The position numbers and the translations under genes were made by a program. A stretch of 64,000 bases of DNA from Coffea arabica (taxonomy: Eukaryota; Streptophyta; Magnoliopsida; Gentianales; Rubiaceae), in contig NC_092323.1 in the NCBI RefSeq assembly GCF_036785885.1, positions 9,866,501 to 9,930,500 on the forward strand. The letters are read 5' to 3'. Positions 49,518-62,430 of the stretch are shown in pieces. A model generated the notes under the pieces. It ran no database searches, was not told where the DNA came from, and was given only the letters and a program-made list of their open reading frames with translations. Position 1 is the first letter of the stretch. Each line of letters starts with the position of its first letter.

Positions 49518-49770
49518 ACACCCTTTCCCCTCATCTTTAAATTTCCCCCAGACATTCTTCCTCCTCCTTCACACACCCTCCTCTCCAACATCTCATTGCT
49601 CTCTTGTTTTCTTAATTTCCCTCTTTCTTTTCTCTCTTTGTCTGGCTATGTACACCCTCAGGAGCTTCTGATTCATTCCCTTCGACAGACATGCATAGCT
49701 AATTCATATTTTCTCTTACACGAGGATTGATGGTGGTGCTCAGGATTGATTTGCTTTATATACACATGCA

Positions 49771-49908
49771 TGAAATAGGAACTGCGATATTGGCCTGGTT
49801 CACTCAGACAAATTAATTAAAGCATGCATACACGATCTTGAACCAAATTTGGACTGGCGATCTGATTTGATCTGATTGAGCCGTGCCAATATCTTAGTTC
49901 TTTTTCAT
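49771..49908 (+). ncRNA. MIR171: miR171 precursor hairpin
   Basis: The 3' arm holds the 21-nt miR171 at 49873-49893, beginning TGATTGAGCCGTGCC and ending AATATC. This is the widespread variant with GCCGTGCC in the middle. The 5' arm holds the partner strand at about 49786-49806, beginning GATATTGGCCTGGTTCAC, which is the known miR171* form. The arms pair with G-U wobbles and a few mismatches, and pairing extends outward (AGGAACT at 49777-49783 with AGTTCTT at 49896-49902, then TGAAA with TTTCA). The loop of about 65 nt lies between. In plants miR171 cleaves mRNAs of HAM/SCL6-type GRAS transcription factors that keep shoot meristems undifferentiated; no such target gene is in this window. The strand is fixed by the known miR171 sequence on the 3' arm. 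Confidence 0.93.
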
Positions 49909-50727
49909 ATATCCCAGCAACTTGTAATGGGAATCCAAAAGGTTTGGTTTCTTCCATCATCATGACCTTTCGGATAGTCCATGATCACTATTAGGGTTTT
50001 CCAGAATTTCCATTTCTTTTATCTTTCTGACTCTCTCTTAGTATTTCTTCTAAACTTTTAACTCCTTGCTTTGTGATGATTCAAGTATTTCTTTGCTAGA
50101 ACGTCTTGGATGCTATTACTTGATTAAAACTGTATGGGATTTGGTTTAGTTAGTGATAATTTTACAACAAAAGAATATTGACACTCACACACACACACAC
50201 ACACTAATTTGGTCGATCTTGTATATACATTCATCCATTCATATTGTGGTTTATATGGCTAGTTTATAGCAATTAATGAAATGTAATTTGCACTACTAAT
50301 CATTCTATTTGTGATTTTCTCGATTTACCCCTTTTTTTTTTGGCTGGCAAACTAATATCCAAGATTTGGAGAATTAGATGAACCAGTTCATCTTTAACTC
50401 AAATGTGTATACGTTACATGTCAAAAAACGCTGTCATCTTTAACTCTTGTACTATCATTTACTCTCACTCCCAACTAGCTAGTATATATCATATATATAT
50501 TTCAAGAATCTAGATTTTTATTTTTTTGGTTTATCTCAGAAATCTAATTGTGGGATTAAATCTTGTAATTGCCTGGCATTAATGTCTGGAAGGTAAGAAG
50601 TATAAAGGTACGGACAGACTATTTCTGAAGGAATTGTTACCTACTCACCTTTATGTCTGGAATTTAGCTAAAATTCTGGCGAAGTACAAAGTCATAGAAA
50701 TCAAACGCTGATGGTAGCTGGAACTGC

Positions 50728-50845
50728 AGGATCTACTGAGAAAATAACGCTCAGTTGTAGGTTTAAATTCATCTTTGCAGGATGTCAATCCAATTGTTTT
50801 CCTTCCATCAGCAAAAGACAGCAAACATTGCCAATAATTAATGAG
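50728..50845. repeat. Diverged repeat, partner of 52150-52270
   Basis: This block and the one at 52150-52270 share, in the same order, AACGCTCAG, TAGATTTAAACTCATCTTTG (or TAGGTTTAAATTCATCTTTG here), TTTTCCTT, AAAAGACA and CATTGCCAAT. On the minus strand both encode a similar peptide (KDEFKPTTERY here, KDEFKSTAAERY there), so they may be two remnants of one lost gene or of a repeat that once carried a reading frame. The family is not recognised. Confidence 0.45.
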
Positions 50846-51042
50846 ATAATGAGATAACACACATTGCCAATTCACATTAAGAAGCTCTCTTAAGTTTCTA
50901 CAGCAAATTAAGGGGAATTCATAAGTTAAACATCTATACGCTGCACTTTTTCGTTCTTCTTTTTTCTTAAGAAACATTTGTCTAATTGTTATCCAATATC
51001 TATTTTCCAAAGTAAATCATTCCCCACATCACTTGTAGGCTT

Positions 51043-51144
51043 GCGAGTTGAAACTTGAACTCGACTCGATTTGTTACTCGAAGCTTGAGCTTTGCGAGTT
51101 GGAGTTTGAACTTGACTTGATTTGTTACTCGCAGCTTGAGCTTT
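51043..51144. repeat. Two tandem 51-bp units
   Basis: The units at 51043-51093 and 51094-51144 both run GCGAGTTG, then TGAACTCGACTCGATTTG or its variant, then TTACTCG and AGCTTGAGCTTT. They share ACTCGA-type words with the element at 47126-47565, so both may come from the same repeat family. Confidence 0.6.
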
Positions 51145-52149
51145 GTAAAATCGCGTCTGAGAACGGGACTGCTTGTAGCACCCTATCTATCAAACACTTG
51201 TAATGTTGATGGCTGCATTCTTATAACCATTTCGGATCCAATCCCAGTTGGATAAGTGAACAAAATCTTCTATGAGCCCTTAATGGGCGGGGCGGTGGTG
51301 AGTGTTTGGGCCAACCAAAACCTTGAAACAGATGTTAGATTGGTGCCCGTTTCGTTATTTGCTTGCAGTTAGATGTGTCTAAAATGGGTGATTTAGGCCG
51401 GTTCGGATTGATTAAAATGGGTAACGAATATAAGTGAGTCAACCCATTTATACTTATTTAATTAAATGGATATAAATGGATAAGTCAAAAAATGAACTGG
51501 GTAATCTAATTACCCATTTAGAACTCATTTATTTTAACTTTTTGCAAACTACGTTATTAATTTATACCACCTTTTGCACCCATCATTAGTTTTAAATATT
51601 TAATTATAATGCTCAATAAGTCTAATTACCAATTTTTTTCCCATCCGTACTCTATGTTGCAAAATTATATACGATTTAATAATTGAACAATAAAAATATA
51701 AAATTTTGAATAAAAACCTAATCCAAAAATTTTGAACCCTTGGCATTTTTTCGTGTGTAAATTTAAATTTTCATTTTGAAAAGAGGCTAAAACTTGTCAT
51801 AAATTGGTAATGTTGAAAAATGAGCAAGTTAACAAGCTAAGAGAAAATAAAATGATAAGATAAAACCAACAAATAATAATAATAATAATGAAACAAAAGT
51901 AGTTAACATTATGACAAAATGAAATTTTTGAAAAAAAAAAAAAGGGTGGAAGAAGAGATCGAGGAGGTTTGGGGGAAGACAATTCTAAATAGATTAATTG
52001 GATTTGATTAGTTAACCCAATAATACCCATTTATTCATGAGTATTATTGGGTAACCCTTGTGCAAAAACTTAAGATACTCGTACCCATCCATTCATGGAC
52101 GGATATGAGTAAATTAGTTAGTTAAATGGATTTATTTACCACCTATACT

Positions 52150-52480
52150 TGTAGTAATAGAGTAACGCTCAGCAGCAGTAGATTTAAACTCATCTTTGTT
52201 GAATGTTAACAAACGTGTGTTTTCGTTTTCCTTTGCTAGTAAAAGACAACGTACATTGCCAATGCCTGTTGATATTTCTAAAATATCACTTAAATTTGAA
52301 GATAGTAAAAGACAACGTACATTGCCAATGCCTGTTTGCAAGCGTATATTGCTAGTAAAAGATTGTCTTGAGCCATTTGAAGAGAAAGGTTCTAAAAGAT
52401 AGTAAAAGATAGCCTGTTTGCCAATGCCTGTTTTCCAGCTAGCCCCTGTTGATATTTCTAAAATATCACTTAAATTACCC
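52150..52480. repeat. Local repeat cluster (AGTAAAAGACAACG and GATATTTCTAAAATATC units)
   Basis: AGTAAAAGACAACGTACATT plus GCCAATGCCTGTT occurs at about 52238-52270 and 52304-52336. The near-palindrome GATATTTCTAAAATATC followed by ACTTAAATT occurs at about 52270-52296 and 52449-52475. Partial copies (GCTAGTAAAAGAT, AGTAAAAGATAGCC) lie between. The arrangement suggests slippage or serial duplication around a 60-bp unit. An open minus-strand frame crosses it but shows only the repeat itself. Confidence 0.5.
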
Positions 52481-54425
52481 TCATCCACGTTCCTTGAGAA
52501 ATCCGGCATTACATATTCAGGACTTGACCTAATTCTTGAACTGCTACCAAAACATTTGATCTTTTGACTCTCAGCTTGTCACACCAAAATGGTGCGTCCT
52601 GTCCTCAGATGCAACCCGCTTTCCATTTCCAGAACCATCAATGCGATTGCAAGTCCAACAAATAGCAGCCATTCTACTTCCTTTATTTATAATCAATCAA
52701 TTACTTGAGCAAATTAAGTTAGGTCATTCATGACGTAGCTAGGTAGGATGTTATTAATAATCTAATCACTGTATATGAATGACTTGTGTACATTTAAACT
52801 CCATACTTGGTTGCAGCAGCTCTGACCACAGCATCAATATACAAATACTAGCTGCAGGTTTCTAATCTTTACAGCGATTTCCATTTGCCGCATACAATGA
52901 ACGCAGCTAGCTGCCACCACCCACCTTATATACTTTATATTCAATTCTTCAAAGTCACATACCTCTTTTCATCCACATGCATTCCACCTCAAGTGTTTCG
53001 GATTGGCTCCAACAAGCAGGCCAGGTGTGCAATATATTATATGTTATCCTTAGAAACTCAGGTTTTCAATGAAGCCTTTGCAGTCTACCGACCGTCGGGG
53101 TCCTTCAGAATATTGAACCTACCTAATTCAATTGACTTTCCATTACGTATTAGCAGCACGTTTTTTCTTTCTGTAGAAGTTACTCTTTTAGTCGAGGGCC
53201 TCGGTTTGCCCAAGATTGATTCCTCTTAATTTTCTATATAGCAAGTTGCATATTAGAAATGGAAGAACAAATGCCTTAGTCCACTGCTTTCAGCACACTT
53301 ACCTTTTAATACAACATTACTTTACAATTTCTTTTGATGAGTTACTTTTGATTTAAACATTGACGTCTCAGCATCAAGCAAAGAAAAAGGGGAAAAGAAA
53401 AAAGTTCAAACTAACACACATGAAGCAGTTCATCGAGAAAATAACTAGTTAAAGACATTTTATTGACCACAAGATTTTTAGATTCAAATACTACAGGATA
53501 TCCCTACCGTTACTTTCTCTCTCCGTCTTTGATCAACACAAAATAAATTCATTGAGAAAAATGTAAGAATTATTCGAGTGAAACTGATTATTCAAGTATA
53601 TAATAATCGGATATATTACTTTTGTTACAATGATTTTCACCTATCCGCGATACTCTATTTCCATTAATTAGCTCAAAGAGGGCCAAAAGAAAAAAAAAAA
53701 ATCCACAACAAGCAAGTAGATGGGAATGTTGGGAGAGGGTTGAATTAGATAATAAGTTAAGAAAAATTAAAAGTAGAAGGTCAAGATTATAGTAAATTTC
53801 CATCTGGATAACAATTGCATTATAATTTCTTTCATTTTGGTAGTAAACCTGAAATAAAAAGGAAAACCAAATCTTTTGCAATTAAGACCAGATTGAGAAA
53901 AAAAAAAAAAAAAAGAGAACCCTCCGAAGAATATGCCATTTGTACTCCATGCAGGTCAAGGGAACATGTGATTCTTGTGCAGGCTCTTTATTTTATTTTC
54001 TTCAAAATCTTAATAATGTTAAAGGATAAACTCGTAGGCTGACTCAGCAAGGTCTATACCATTAGATGTAGTGGACCCACATAGCTTGCCACGTCATGCC
54101 CACATTGCTCCCATGCCAATCCTGAAACAGTACAAATGTACAATTAAAAAAGCGAACAGAAAACGCAAAAACAAAAACTGACTCAGCACAGTCTCAACGC
54201 CGACTAATTTCCTACTTCTCAGTTCTCTCTCTCTCCCTCAACCTCGACCTCGACTTTTTTGCTAAATCACCATGTTTATCCATTTCTTCTTCGACGAATC
54301 AATCAAATCCAGTCCTTTAATTATGCTACTTAAGAATTAATTACGATACGGAATTCCTTTATTACCCGCTGATACCTCCAGAAGGATTTTTTTTTATTAG
54401 CGGAACAGTTTGTAGGAAAAAAAAA

Positions 54426-57400
54426 ATGGCGATGGATGATAATGAGAGCTGCGGCAGCCGATCAGTGGAGACGGCGTCGTCGAAGCAGAGCCGCCATGAG
54501 AGACAGCGGTTTGAAGTTTACACTGAAGTTCTGAGCCGTCTCCAGGATTTGGATCGCCAGGAGGTTAAGCTCCCTGGCTTCGAAGACCAGCTCTGGCACC
54601 ATTTCAATCGCCTTCCTGCTCGGTCCTTCCTTATTCCTTTTACCCTACTTTCACTTCTCGATTTTTTCTCCTTTTTTTTTTTTTTGTTTTTACCCCGAAG
54701 AAAGCAAAATTTGTAACACCGGAGTATAAACGCCGCCGTCGAGACTTGTATATTTGTAGGTTGTTTTCCTAGATTATGCATGCACGATCGCAGAAGATAA
54801 CATGCAGTGGAGAAATTAAGATCGCATGATTCTGTATGGAACTTGTGCATATACTGCTTAAGCAAAACTGTTATTACATCTTCGCTTGCTTATATAAATT
54901 AGATCATGCACCTAAAGGCGTGAATTTTGGATTTATATGTGTGTTTTTTTTTGGTATCTTGTGGCTGAGGAGGGTAAAATTTCATCGAATCATGAGTTTG
55001 ACTTGAAATCTGAAAAGAAATAAAATTGCAGATATGCAATGGATGTGAATGTGGAAAGAGCAGAAGACGTGCTGACGCATAAGAGGTTACTGCTTCTAGC
55101 TGAGGACCCGGATAACAGACCGGCTTTTGATGTTCGCCTTGTCCAGGTCTGATATCCAACAAGCCTTCAGCTTTTTGTCACGAGAGATTATGAGTTAGTC
55201 ACAGATTTGGTAGAGGAGGGAAGGAGATGTAATGCGACAAAGTTACCTAAAGCGGGGGGAGGTGGAAGTCAAGGATTTGAGGAATTATGCAAGATTTCCA
55301 TTTCAATTTCATCTAATGTGAATTTACCCTTCTTACGTGTATAATCATGATATGCAGGTTCATCCTAGTGGAGCTGAGAATGATCTAGATTCTGCTCATT
55401 CGGATTCTTTGATGCGGGAAGATGCTCAAAGTCATACATTTGAATCCAATAGGCGGGGGTACTGAGCTCTTAGATTTTCTTTGATGTTGGGTCTAAGGAT
55501 TTCATTATTAACTCTACCTTTACTTTTGGTTTTTTTTTTTTTTTTTTTGCCTGAATCGTCTTGACTGATGTTGACTTTTTTTTCTTCTTTCCTTGTCCTC
55601 CAAATTGCAGAATCCATCCTCCACCTACATTTGGTTCATCATCTAATCTTGAGGCGCTTGGTGTTCAAAGTAGTGGAGCACATGTGGATGATGTGGAACG
55701 TGATATAAATTCAATTTTTGAGACTTCACGGTAAATATAATTGACAGGTCACAAAGTGCCAATTGTTGCAGAAACAGCGTATACATTTGGTGGAACTGTT
55801 AAGAATAATTGATTTTGCTATTGGCTTTTTTAGTTTCTAGCTGTCTATTTGCGAAAGTAATATAGTATTGCTACTCGTATTCCAGTTTCATTCTTCTATC
55901 AGCTGGTATGTTTTTTGTCATTCATTTGAGAGCTGAAAGCATAGCTATGCCCTATATTCTTAGAAGCTTTTCTAGTTTCTTTTAAATTATCTGCATTTCA
56001 TTTGTTAGTGCTCCAAGGATTTTTGACAGTTTGGATTGGAACATGATTGTTTCTCCACTCAAAAGTTTGACTGAACTACTTCCATCAACAACTTTGTTTT
56101 CTGATAGAAGATGTTTTGCATGTTTTTAGAACAAAAATGTTTGCATGGCTGTCTGGTATACTGACAGAGGGTTAAATGGCTGAAGATGACCTGTGGTTGG
56201 TTTGGCAAAGCCCATGAACTCCTACTTTCAATCTTCTTGTCAGCTTGGGTTTTGTTAAAAATTGGGAAACAAAGATGTACCAAAATATGTGAAGTGCTTT
56301 TCTGTCTTAGTTGTTTAGAGATTTTGCTGCATGACATGATAAGCTTGTAAAAGATTCTGTTTTGCCTAGCTTAATTTCTTGTGACATTCAAGCACATCTC
56401 TTTTTTCTTTTCTTTTCTTTTTTTTTTTAAACCAGACAAGAATGTTCAATCCTGTCATTGGTCATCCTGCAGGCCCATGCATGAGATCACTTTTTCAACG
56501 GTTGACAAGCCAAAATTGCTTAGTCAGGTGCTTGCACTTCATTCTCTTTTTTGTGCTCCATTATTCTGCTGTGTGTGTTTGATATTGAGGATTAAAATTG
56601 AATATCATGATCATTATGGGCTATAAAAGAAGTGAAAATAGGATCCCCTTGCTTAACGTTGGCTTTTGTAATTTTTGGAGTAAGGGCAGATGGGAATTGT
56701 CTTGCTGCCAAAAATTTACAGATTATACTTATACATGCTGGATTTTCAAACATTACATTTTTTTATTATGCCATATCATAATTGTTACAACTGAAATATG
56801 CTCTGAAAGCTGCAACTGCAAAATCTCTTGGGAGTGGATGGGGAATTAGCGTGCACATGGTGTCTTTTAAGCTTTCCTCATCAAAACCACCACCTTCCGA
56901 TAGTTTCAAGTACACATTTAACACTTCTAGTGGAATATCCATAGCATTTTGCTCCTAAACTAGTTACTAAAGCTTCAATCTGGCTCATGATTTTTGTGAC
57001 AAGTTTCAAAAGCAGAGTGTTTTGATAGCTTTAAGCACTGACCAAAAAGGAAGATCTTGGTTCAAATGTTGTGAACGATAAATTGAATAAGATCAATAAA
57101 TATGATCTATCTGGATCAGGCAATTTGTACAGAATTTAAGGCCATTTTTGTCATTCAAGGCTGGGTATACTGATGAGACCTGCAGCTCCGTGGTGCCTCA
57201 GCTCCGTATTATAGTCTTAATGCACATTCCATGACTTCTGTTTCTTTCTCTTTCTTTGTTGTGAAATGTTACTTATCTTGACTGTGGGATTGCAGTTGAC
57301 GTCATTACTTTCTGACATTGGGCTGAACATTGAAGAAGCCCATGCATTCTCCACTACTGATGGCTTTTCTTTGGATGTCTTTGTTGTTGCTGGGTGGCCT

Positions 57401-60400
57401 TATGAGGTACTATTCTTTTCCATAAGAACTTATGAACAGTTATCCCTGGTGGACAAGTATGCGCTGCGTTCTACAATCTGAACATTCTTGTGAAAATTTG
57501 TAAGCGTCATGCCTCTTTAAACTAATTGTATACTCTGTATTAGTACACTGTGTGCTGGTCAATAATAAACATTATTGTTGGATCTCATTTTAGGAGTAAT
57601 TGTCATTGCAGTTGGTTCTGCCATCTTAGTTGACAAAGTAAAGCACCATAAATTTTCAAATTCAATAGTCTTTTCTTATCTTTAGGTTTTCTCTCTCATG
57701 CTTCAGGATCAAGGTAGTTATTCTGGAGCATTCCTCTCAGGTATATAAGCACCAAAACCTCTATTGTTTTGCTTTGAGAAAAAGGTTCTAAACAGGTTAA
57801 CTTGTATCGTTTATTAAGCAGATTTTGTATCATTTCTGCAGATCTCAAATCTTGTTAGATATCGACATTTGGTGCCTGTTATTCTTTTAAGCGTTTGTGT
57901 TAAGATGGAATCTTTTGGCCTAACAAATATTTTCTGAAACATGATGGTATGCATTGGGCTATGTTGAAATCTGATGACTTTTTTGGTTTTATATTATCAT
58001 CTCTGTGATGTAAATGACTACATACCATGAAGACTTGTTTTCAGAAGACTGCTTATTTTTATCTCACAATATTTTCTCCCTGATGTCCCCTCCCACTCTT
58101 CTTTTGTCATGAAATTAAACTTATGTCTATTCTTATTGCCAATTTATAGGAAACTGAGCTGCTAAAGAGTAAGCTGCAAAAGGAAATTAAGATGGCCAAG
58201 GTATATGTTCTTCATATTTCTGATAGTGAAATGATCAGAGACCTCCTATGTGAAAGTAATCATTTTCAGTTCTTACGACGCAAGGACGTTGAACTTCTGT
58301 ATCTGAGGCTTAGTAGCAGACAATAGAAGTTCTTGGTTGTTCTTCTGCATGCATGATATGTGCCTCAGGAATGCAGATTTGTGGCCGCAACCCTTGTTCT
58401 ATCCTGTTAAATGGCATTACTTTGCTGAAGCTGCTTGAGACACCTTTTTTTAGTAGCTCCCTTTGGATATATATTTAAATTGTAAACTTTATTTGGTGAA
58501 TTAAGTGTGCCATTCATCTGCTCTGAGGTGTTTTCTAATTGTCTCCTATTACGCAGCTGCAACTGTTGGTTTACTCTTGGTGCTTGCTGTGTAATGTTGT
58601 CTCTTCTTAATTTGATGGCTGTTCCCTTGTTACGGTGAATAATCTGAAAGTTTATCTTAAACTTCAATTTCTTATGTTTTCTTTTAAATAGATTGGGCAG
58701 TGCTGAGTGTTAGGTTCCAGCAGTTGATTGAGAAGTGAGCCTTAACAGTAATTCTAATCTGAGTTGGCAAACAATATTATCTTCCCAAAATTGATTCTTA
58801 TAGGTTTATTTATGACATCGCGATTTCATTGTTTGCCACTAACAAGTCACCCAGTTTGAACAAGCAGTTCAATAGTGCTCAATGAATTAGTATTCTCTTA
58901 TAACTCTATACTTGTTAAAAGTGTGCTTTTAGATGTCTGATCCACTATAAGATGTTAAGAAACTTTTATCTTTTAGTTTGCAAGTTGATGATATGTGATT
59001 TCTGCTTCTGGATTGAATGCAATGCTTGCTTGAGAGTCATTTTGACACATGCATAGCTGAAGAGTTGCTTAGAAACCATAAAGTCTGAAGCCCACACAGA
59101 AAATAAGATCAAAGCCTTAGCTTCTACTAAATATTTGGGCATATTTCTCAAAACATTTCCCTGTTCCGCTTTTGTTTTTCTATTTTTTTTGCAAGATGCA
59201 TGACAACCTCATGTGTTTGTGATTCTGTAGGAGCAGCCTTCCTCAGAAAAAAATGTACCACCTATGACTGAGAATTATGAAAGAGGAAACCCATCCGTGT
59301 CGGAATATGTGAAAATACCTACTGACGAGATTGATGTCTGGGAAATTGATCCCCGCCAGTTGAGATTTGGGAATAGGATTGCTTCTGGAGCATTTGGTGA
59401 TCTGTAAGTTATATACATAAAATTATTCTTTCTTTGTGGTGGATGCATAGCTGTTAGGCTCATTATTTTTTTTTCAGGTATAAAGGTACATATTGTAGTC
59501 AAGAAGTTGCCATAAAAGTTCTCAAACCTGAGAGAGTAAATATAGACATGTTGAAAGAGTTCTCCCAGGAGGTTTTCATCATGAGGTTTGTTAAAATTTG
59601 CAATCATGTATATGCATTTGCCAATTCTGTTTTCATTTAGATACTTGTTTGAATTTTTCATTTTCTCTGTAGTGAAAAAATAGCTTTCTGAGGAGTAATT
59701 TTGTAGATTTTGTTTGTCATCTAAATGCATGGCCGGTTGTCATTTAACTTCAAATGAAATTCAATTTTAACTGTTGTGTTTCTGTTGTTGAGTTGCTAGA
59801 GATTTTTTCTTTGGTGGTCTTCGTAACAATGAAAGAATTGGCTTGTATTTACCAAAGGAAGTTTTCTTTTGTTTATGTCTACAACTTTAAGAATTTTCAA
59901 GAAGCTGAAAGACGCTGCAATGTGCAGAGCAGCTAGAGTATAGACAGCATTCCTCTTCAACAAGGTTTTGGAGTTGGAAAATTTTTTTGTCAAATGCTTA
60001 TCATAGAGGGATATACTACATGGGATATAATACCAGTGCATCAACTAGTTTTCAATCAGTTGCTTTAGTGTATTGTAGTCAAGTTTAACTCATCATTACC
60101 TGCTGAAAACAGCTTATCTGTTGATTTGCAATAATCTTCTTCTAGGCATATACCACTGAAAGGTTCATTCTCTTCTCACTAAAGCATGGACAAAATATTG
60201 TTTTGGGTTTCTGAAACTATGTAGACATTTATTTAGTTTTCTGGAATTGAATAGTATTTCCTCTTAGTTGATTCCTTTTGTACATAAGCTAGCTTTGTTT
60301 GCCTTTTGCAGGAAAATTAGGCATAAGAATGTAGTTCAGTTTCTGGGTGCATGCACAAAACCTCCAAACCTCTGCATTGTCACGGGTAATTTGCACATTC

Positions 60401-62430
60401 CATAGTGATGATTCATATCCCAAAAGTCATACATTCTGAACCTGATCCTTTGATTCCTATATGTAAGAACTTTTAGTTTTGAGAAGCCAATTTTTATATG
60501 CATAATTAGAAATTGGTTATTGGATTTTGCCATGGAAATACTTTGTATGCTGAAAGCCATACCTTCTAAAGTTGATGATGTGATCCCTATGTGGAATAAA
60601 TTTTACTGTGGAGATCTATTCTATAGATGATAATTTTTACAGATAGTGATTCTCTGTTTCTTTATGCACAATTTAGTAGTTGAAACATTTGCGCACGTTT
60701 TTGCAAAATTTGGAAGTATGCCAGATATTGAAATGTTTGTGCAGTAATTAACAGATTATTATGAACTCTTTGTTCCGTTCTTTGTAATGTCTGATTGTGC
60801 TTGCTTTCTGATGGTTTTGTTATGGTTTTACAGAATTCATGTCCAAAGGAAGTGTGCACAGTTTCTTGCACAAGCAAAAAAGCACCTTTAAGCTTTCTAC
60901 CATTATCAGAGTGGCAATGGATGTTTCTAAGGGAATGAACTATTTGCACCAGAATAATATAATTCATCGGGATTTGAAGACTGCTAATCTTCTAATGGAT
61001 GAACATGAAGTAAGATGCTTCTTTCCAGAGCTGTATACCACTTAAGAAAACCTTTTCTAACTTGTTTGCTAAATTACGTTGGACAAATACATCTGAATAA
61101 CATTACTATGACATGGGGAAGTCTAAGTTGAGATGACTTGTGCGCTTAAGTTGGCAATTTTCGGACTGAGCAGAAGATTTTGCATTTTCGCACATTAGCT
61201 GTTGATGAAGTTGGTTAAAAAAGGTTGTAATCAGCATCATTCTTTTTTTGGAATTCTTTTCTTTTTTTTTGCCCCCCCGGGGGGGGGGGAGGGCAGAGGG
61301 AGCGGCCGGTTGTTAGGAGTGGGAGTGTTAGGTTTTTTATTTTTTATTTGTTTTGAGGATGTACTCTTCTAAAATCAGTCTCTCTTCCGCAGGTAGTTAA
61401 GGTTGCCGATTTTGGCGTTTCTAGAGTGGTGTCCCAAACTGGGGTTATGACTGCAGAAACTGGTACATACAGGTGGATGGCTCCTGAGGTATACTTCTTG
61501 TGTATTATCTGCATCTGTGGCAAAGTTTTTAAATCTATATATAACTTTTAAACTACCTAGCTTGTACTACTTGATCATGTTGGTAGAGGAGAACTTTCAA
61601 GATGAGAAAGACAAATTTAATGGGTAAATGTAATCAAGGAAAGGTTATGTCATTTATACGAGTCTTAGTTGAAAAGGAAGAGCTACCGGAAGCAAAGCTA
61701 CTATTGAATTTGAAGATTATTCATGAAATTATGTACCAGAATTGTGTGTTTAAGCCTTTTGTTGGCTGCAACCCTGGGGTAACTCTTTACCCTGAAATTT
61801 CTTTTGATGTACTGAAGGTAATTGAGCACAAACTTTATGATCACAAGGCTGATGTTTTCAGCTTCGGCATTGTACTATGGGAGCTTCTAACAAGAGAAGT
61901 GAGTTTTATAGCATTTTCCGGGATAATATTATATATCCTCGTATTCTTGTATCACTCAATACTCGAAGTAATTTTGTTTCGCTGAACTGGTTCAGATTCC
62001 GTATTCAGATTTGACACCTTTGCAAGCAGCTATAGGGGTTGTGCAGCAGGTATTTCATGTCTAATTCTGACTGAAGCATGCCAACCAAAGCTTTTTAAGG
62101 TTGTAAAATAGCATCCGACCTTTCTTGTCTCTCAGGGTCTACGGCCTGCAATTCCTAAGCACACACATCCAAAATTAGTAGAGCTGCTTGAGAAGTGCTG
62201 GCTGCAGGATCCTACTCACAGACCAAATTTCTCCCAAATTTTGGAAAATTTGCAGAGAATTGCCAAGGAGGTGGGCATTCTTGAGAGAATTTAGTCAATA
62301 TATGATGTTGTTGGTTGAGTTGGACTGACATTAGCTATCTTGAAAACAGGTTGTAGATGAAGTAGAAGATCGGCAGAAGGACAAATCGATCGGTGGGTTT
62401 TTCTCCTCTCTCAGGAAGGGCCATCATTGA
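54426..62430 (+). CDS. ACT-domain Raf-like protein kinase (STY46/STY8/STY17 type)
   Basis: A dual-specificity type Ser/Thr/Tyr kinase. Sixteen exons join in phase: 54426-54622, 55032-55146, 55358-55458, 55611-55730, 56473-56527, 57296-57406, 58150-58200, 59231-59403, 59478-59585, 60312-60385, 60834-61009, 61393-61488, 61818-61898, 61996-62049, 62136-62270 and 62350-62430. The product is 575 aa, the length I recall for Arabidopsis STY46. The N-terminal block ([19 protein letters not shown]) is family-typical. An ACT domain lies at about 179-245 ([40 protein letters not shown]). The kinase domain (about 293-548) has [15 protein letters not shown], Lys321 in VAIKVLK, Asp415 in [10 protein letters not shown], Asp433 in ADFGVSR, and [10 protein letters not shown]. 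In Arabidopsis STY8/17/46 phosphorylate transit peptides of chloroplast precursor proteins in the cytosol. All catalytic residues are present. Which of the three paralogues it matches is uncertain. Confidence 0.95.

Larger units (their letters stand above)
49909..54425. other. Repeat-rich spacer between MIR171 and the STY46-like gene
   Basis: No gene is supported over 4.5 kb. Contents: a (CA)n run near 50187-50204, a related repeat pair (50728-50845 and 52150-52270), a 51-bp tandem pair (51043-51144), internal repeats at 52235-52480, and a 'gggtaa/ttaccc' rich AT stretch (about 51400-52140) that could be an old MITE. The final 350 bases would be the promoter and leader of the kinase gene. Confidence 0.5.

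Noticed and set aside
49021-49591. Minus-strand frames rich in Glu-Arg repeats (ERERER)
   Set aside because: The repeat is the translation of the (CT)14 microsatellite; no domain or splice structure supports a protein.
51400-52140. AT-rich stretch with repeated AAATGGGTAA/TTACCCATTT words, like some plant MITEs
   Set aside because: No convincing terminal inverted repeat or target duplication could be placed at both ends.
52885-53229. Plus-strand frame of 114 codons
   Set aside because: Composition looks random, with no homologous motif and no promoter or splice context.
42784-54425. Search for retroelement or virus-like fossils in the gene-poor stretch
   Set aside because: No reverse transcriptase, integrase, gag-like or capsid-like reading frame and no long terminal repeat pair was recognised anywhere in the window.
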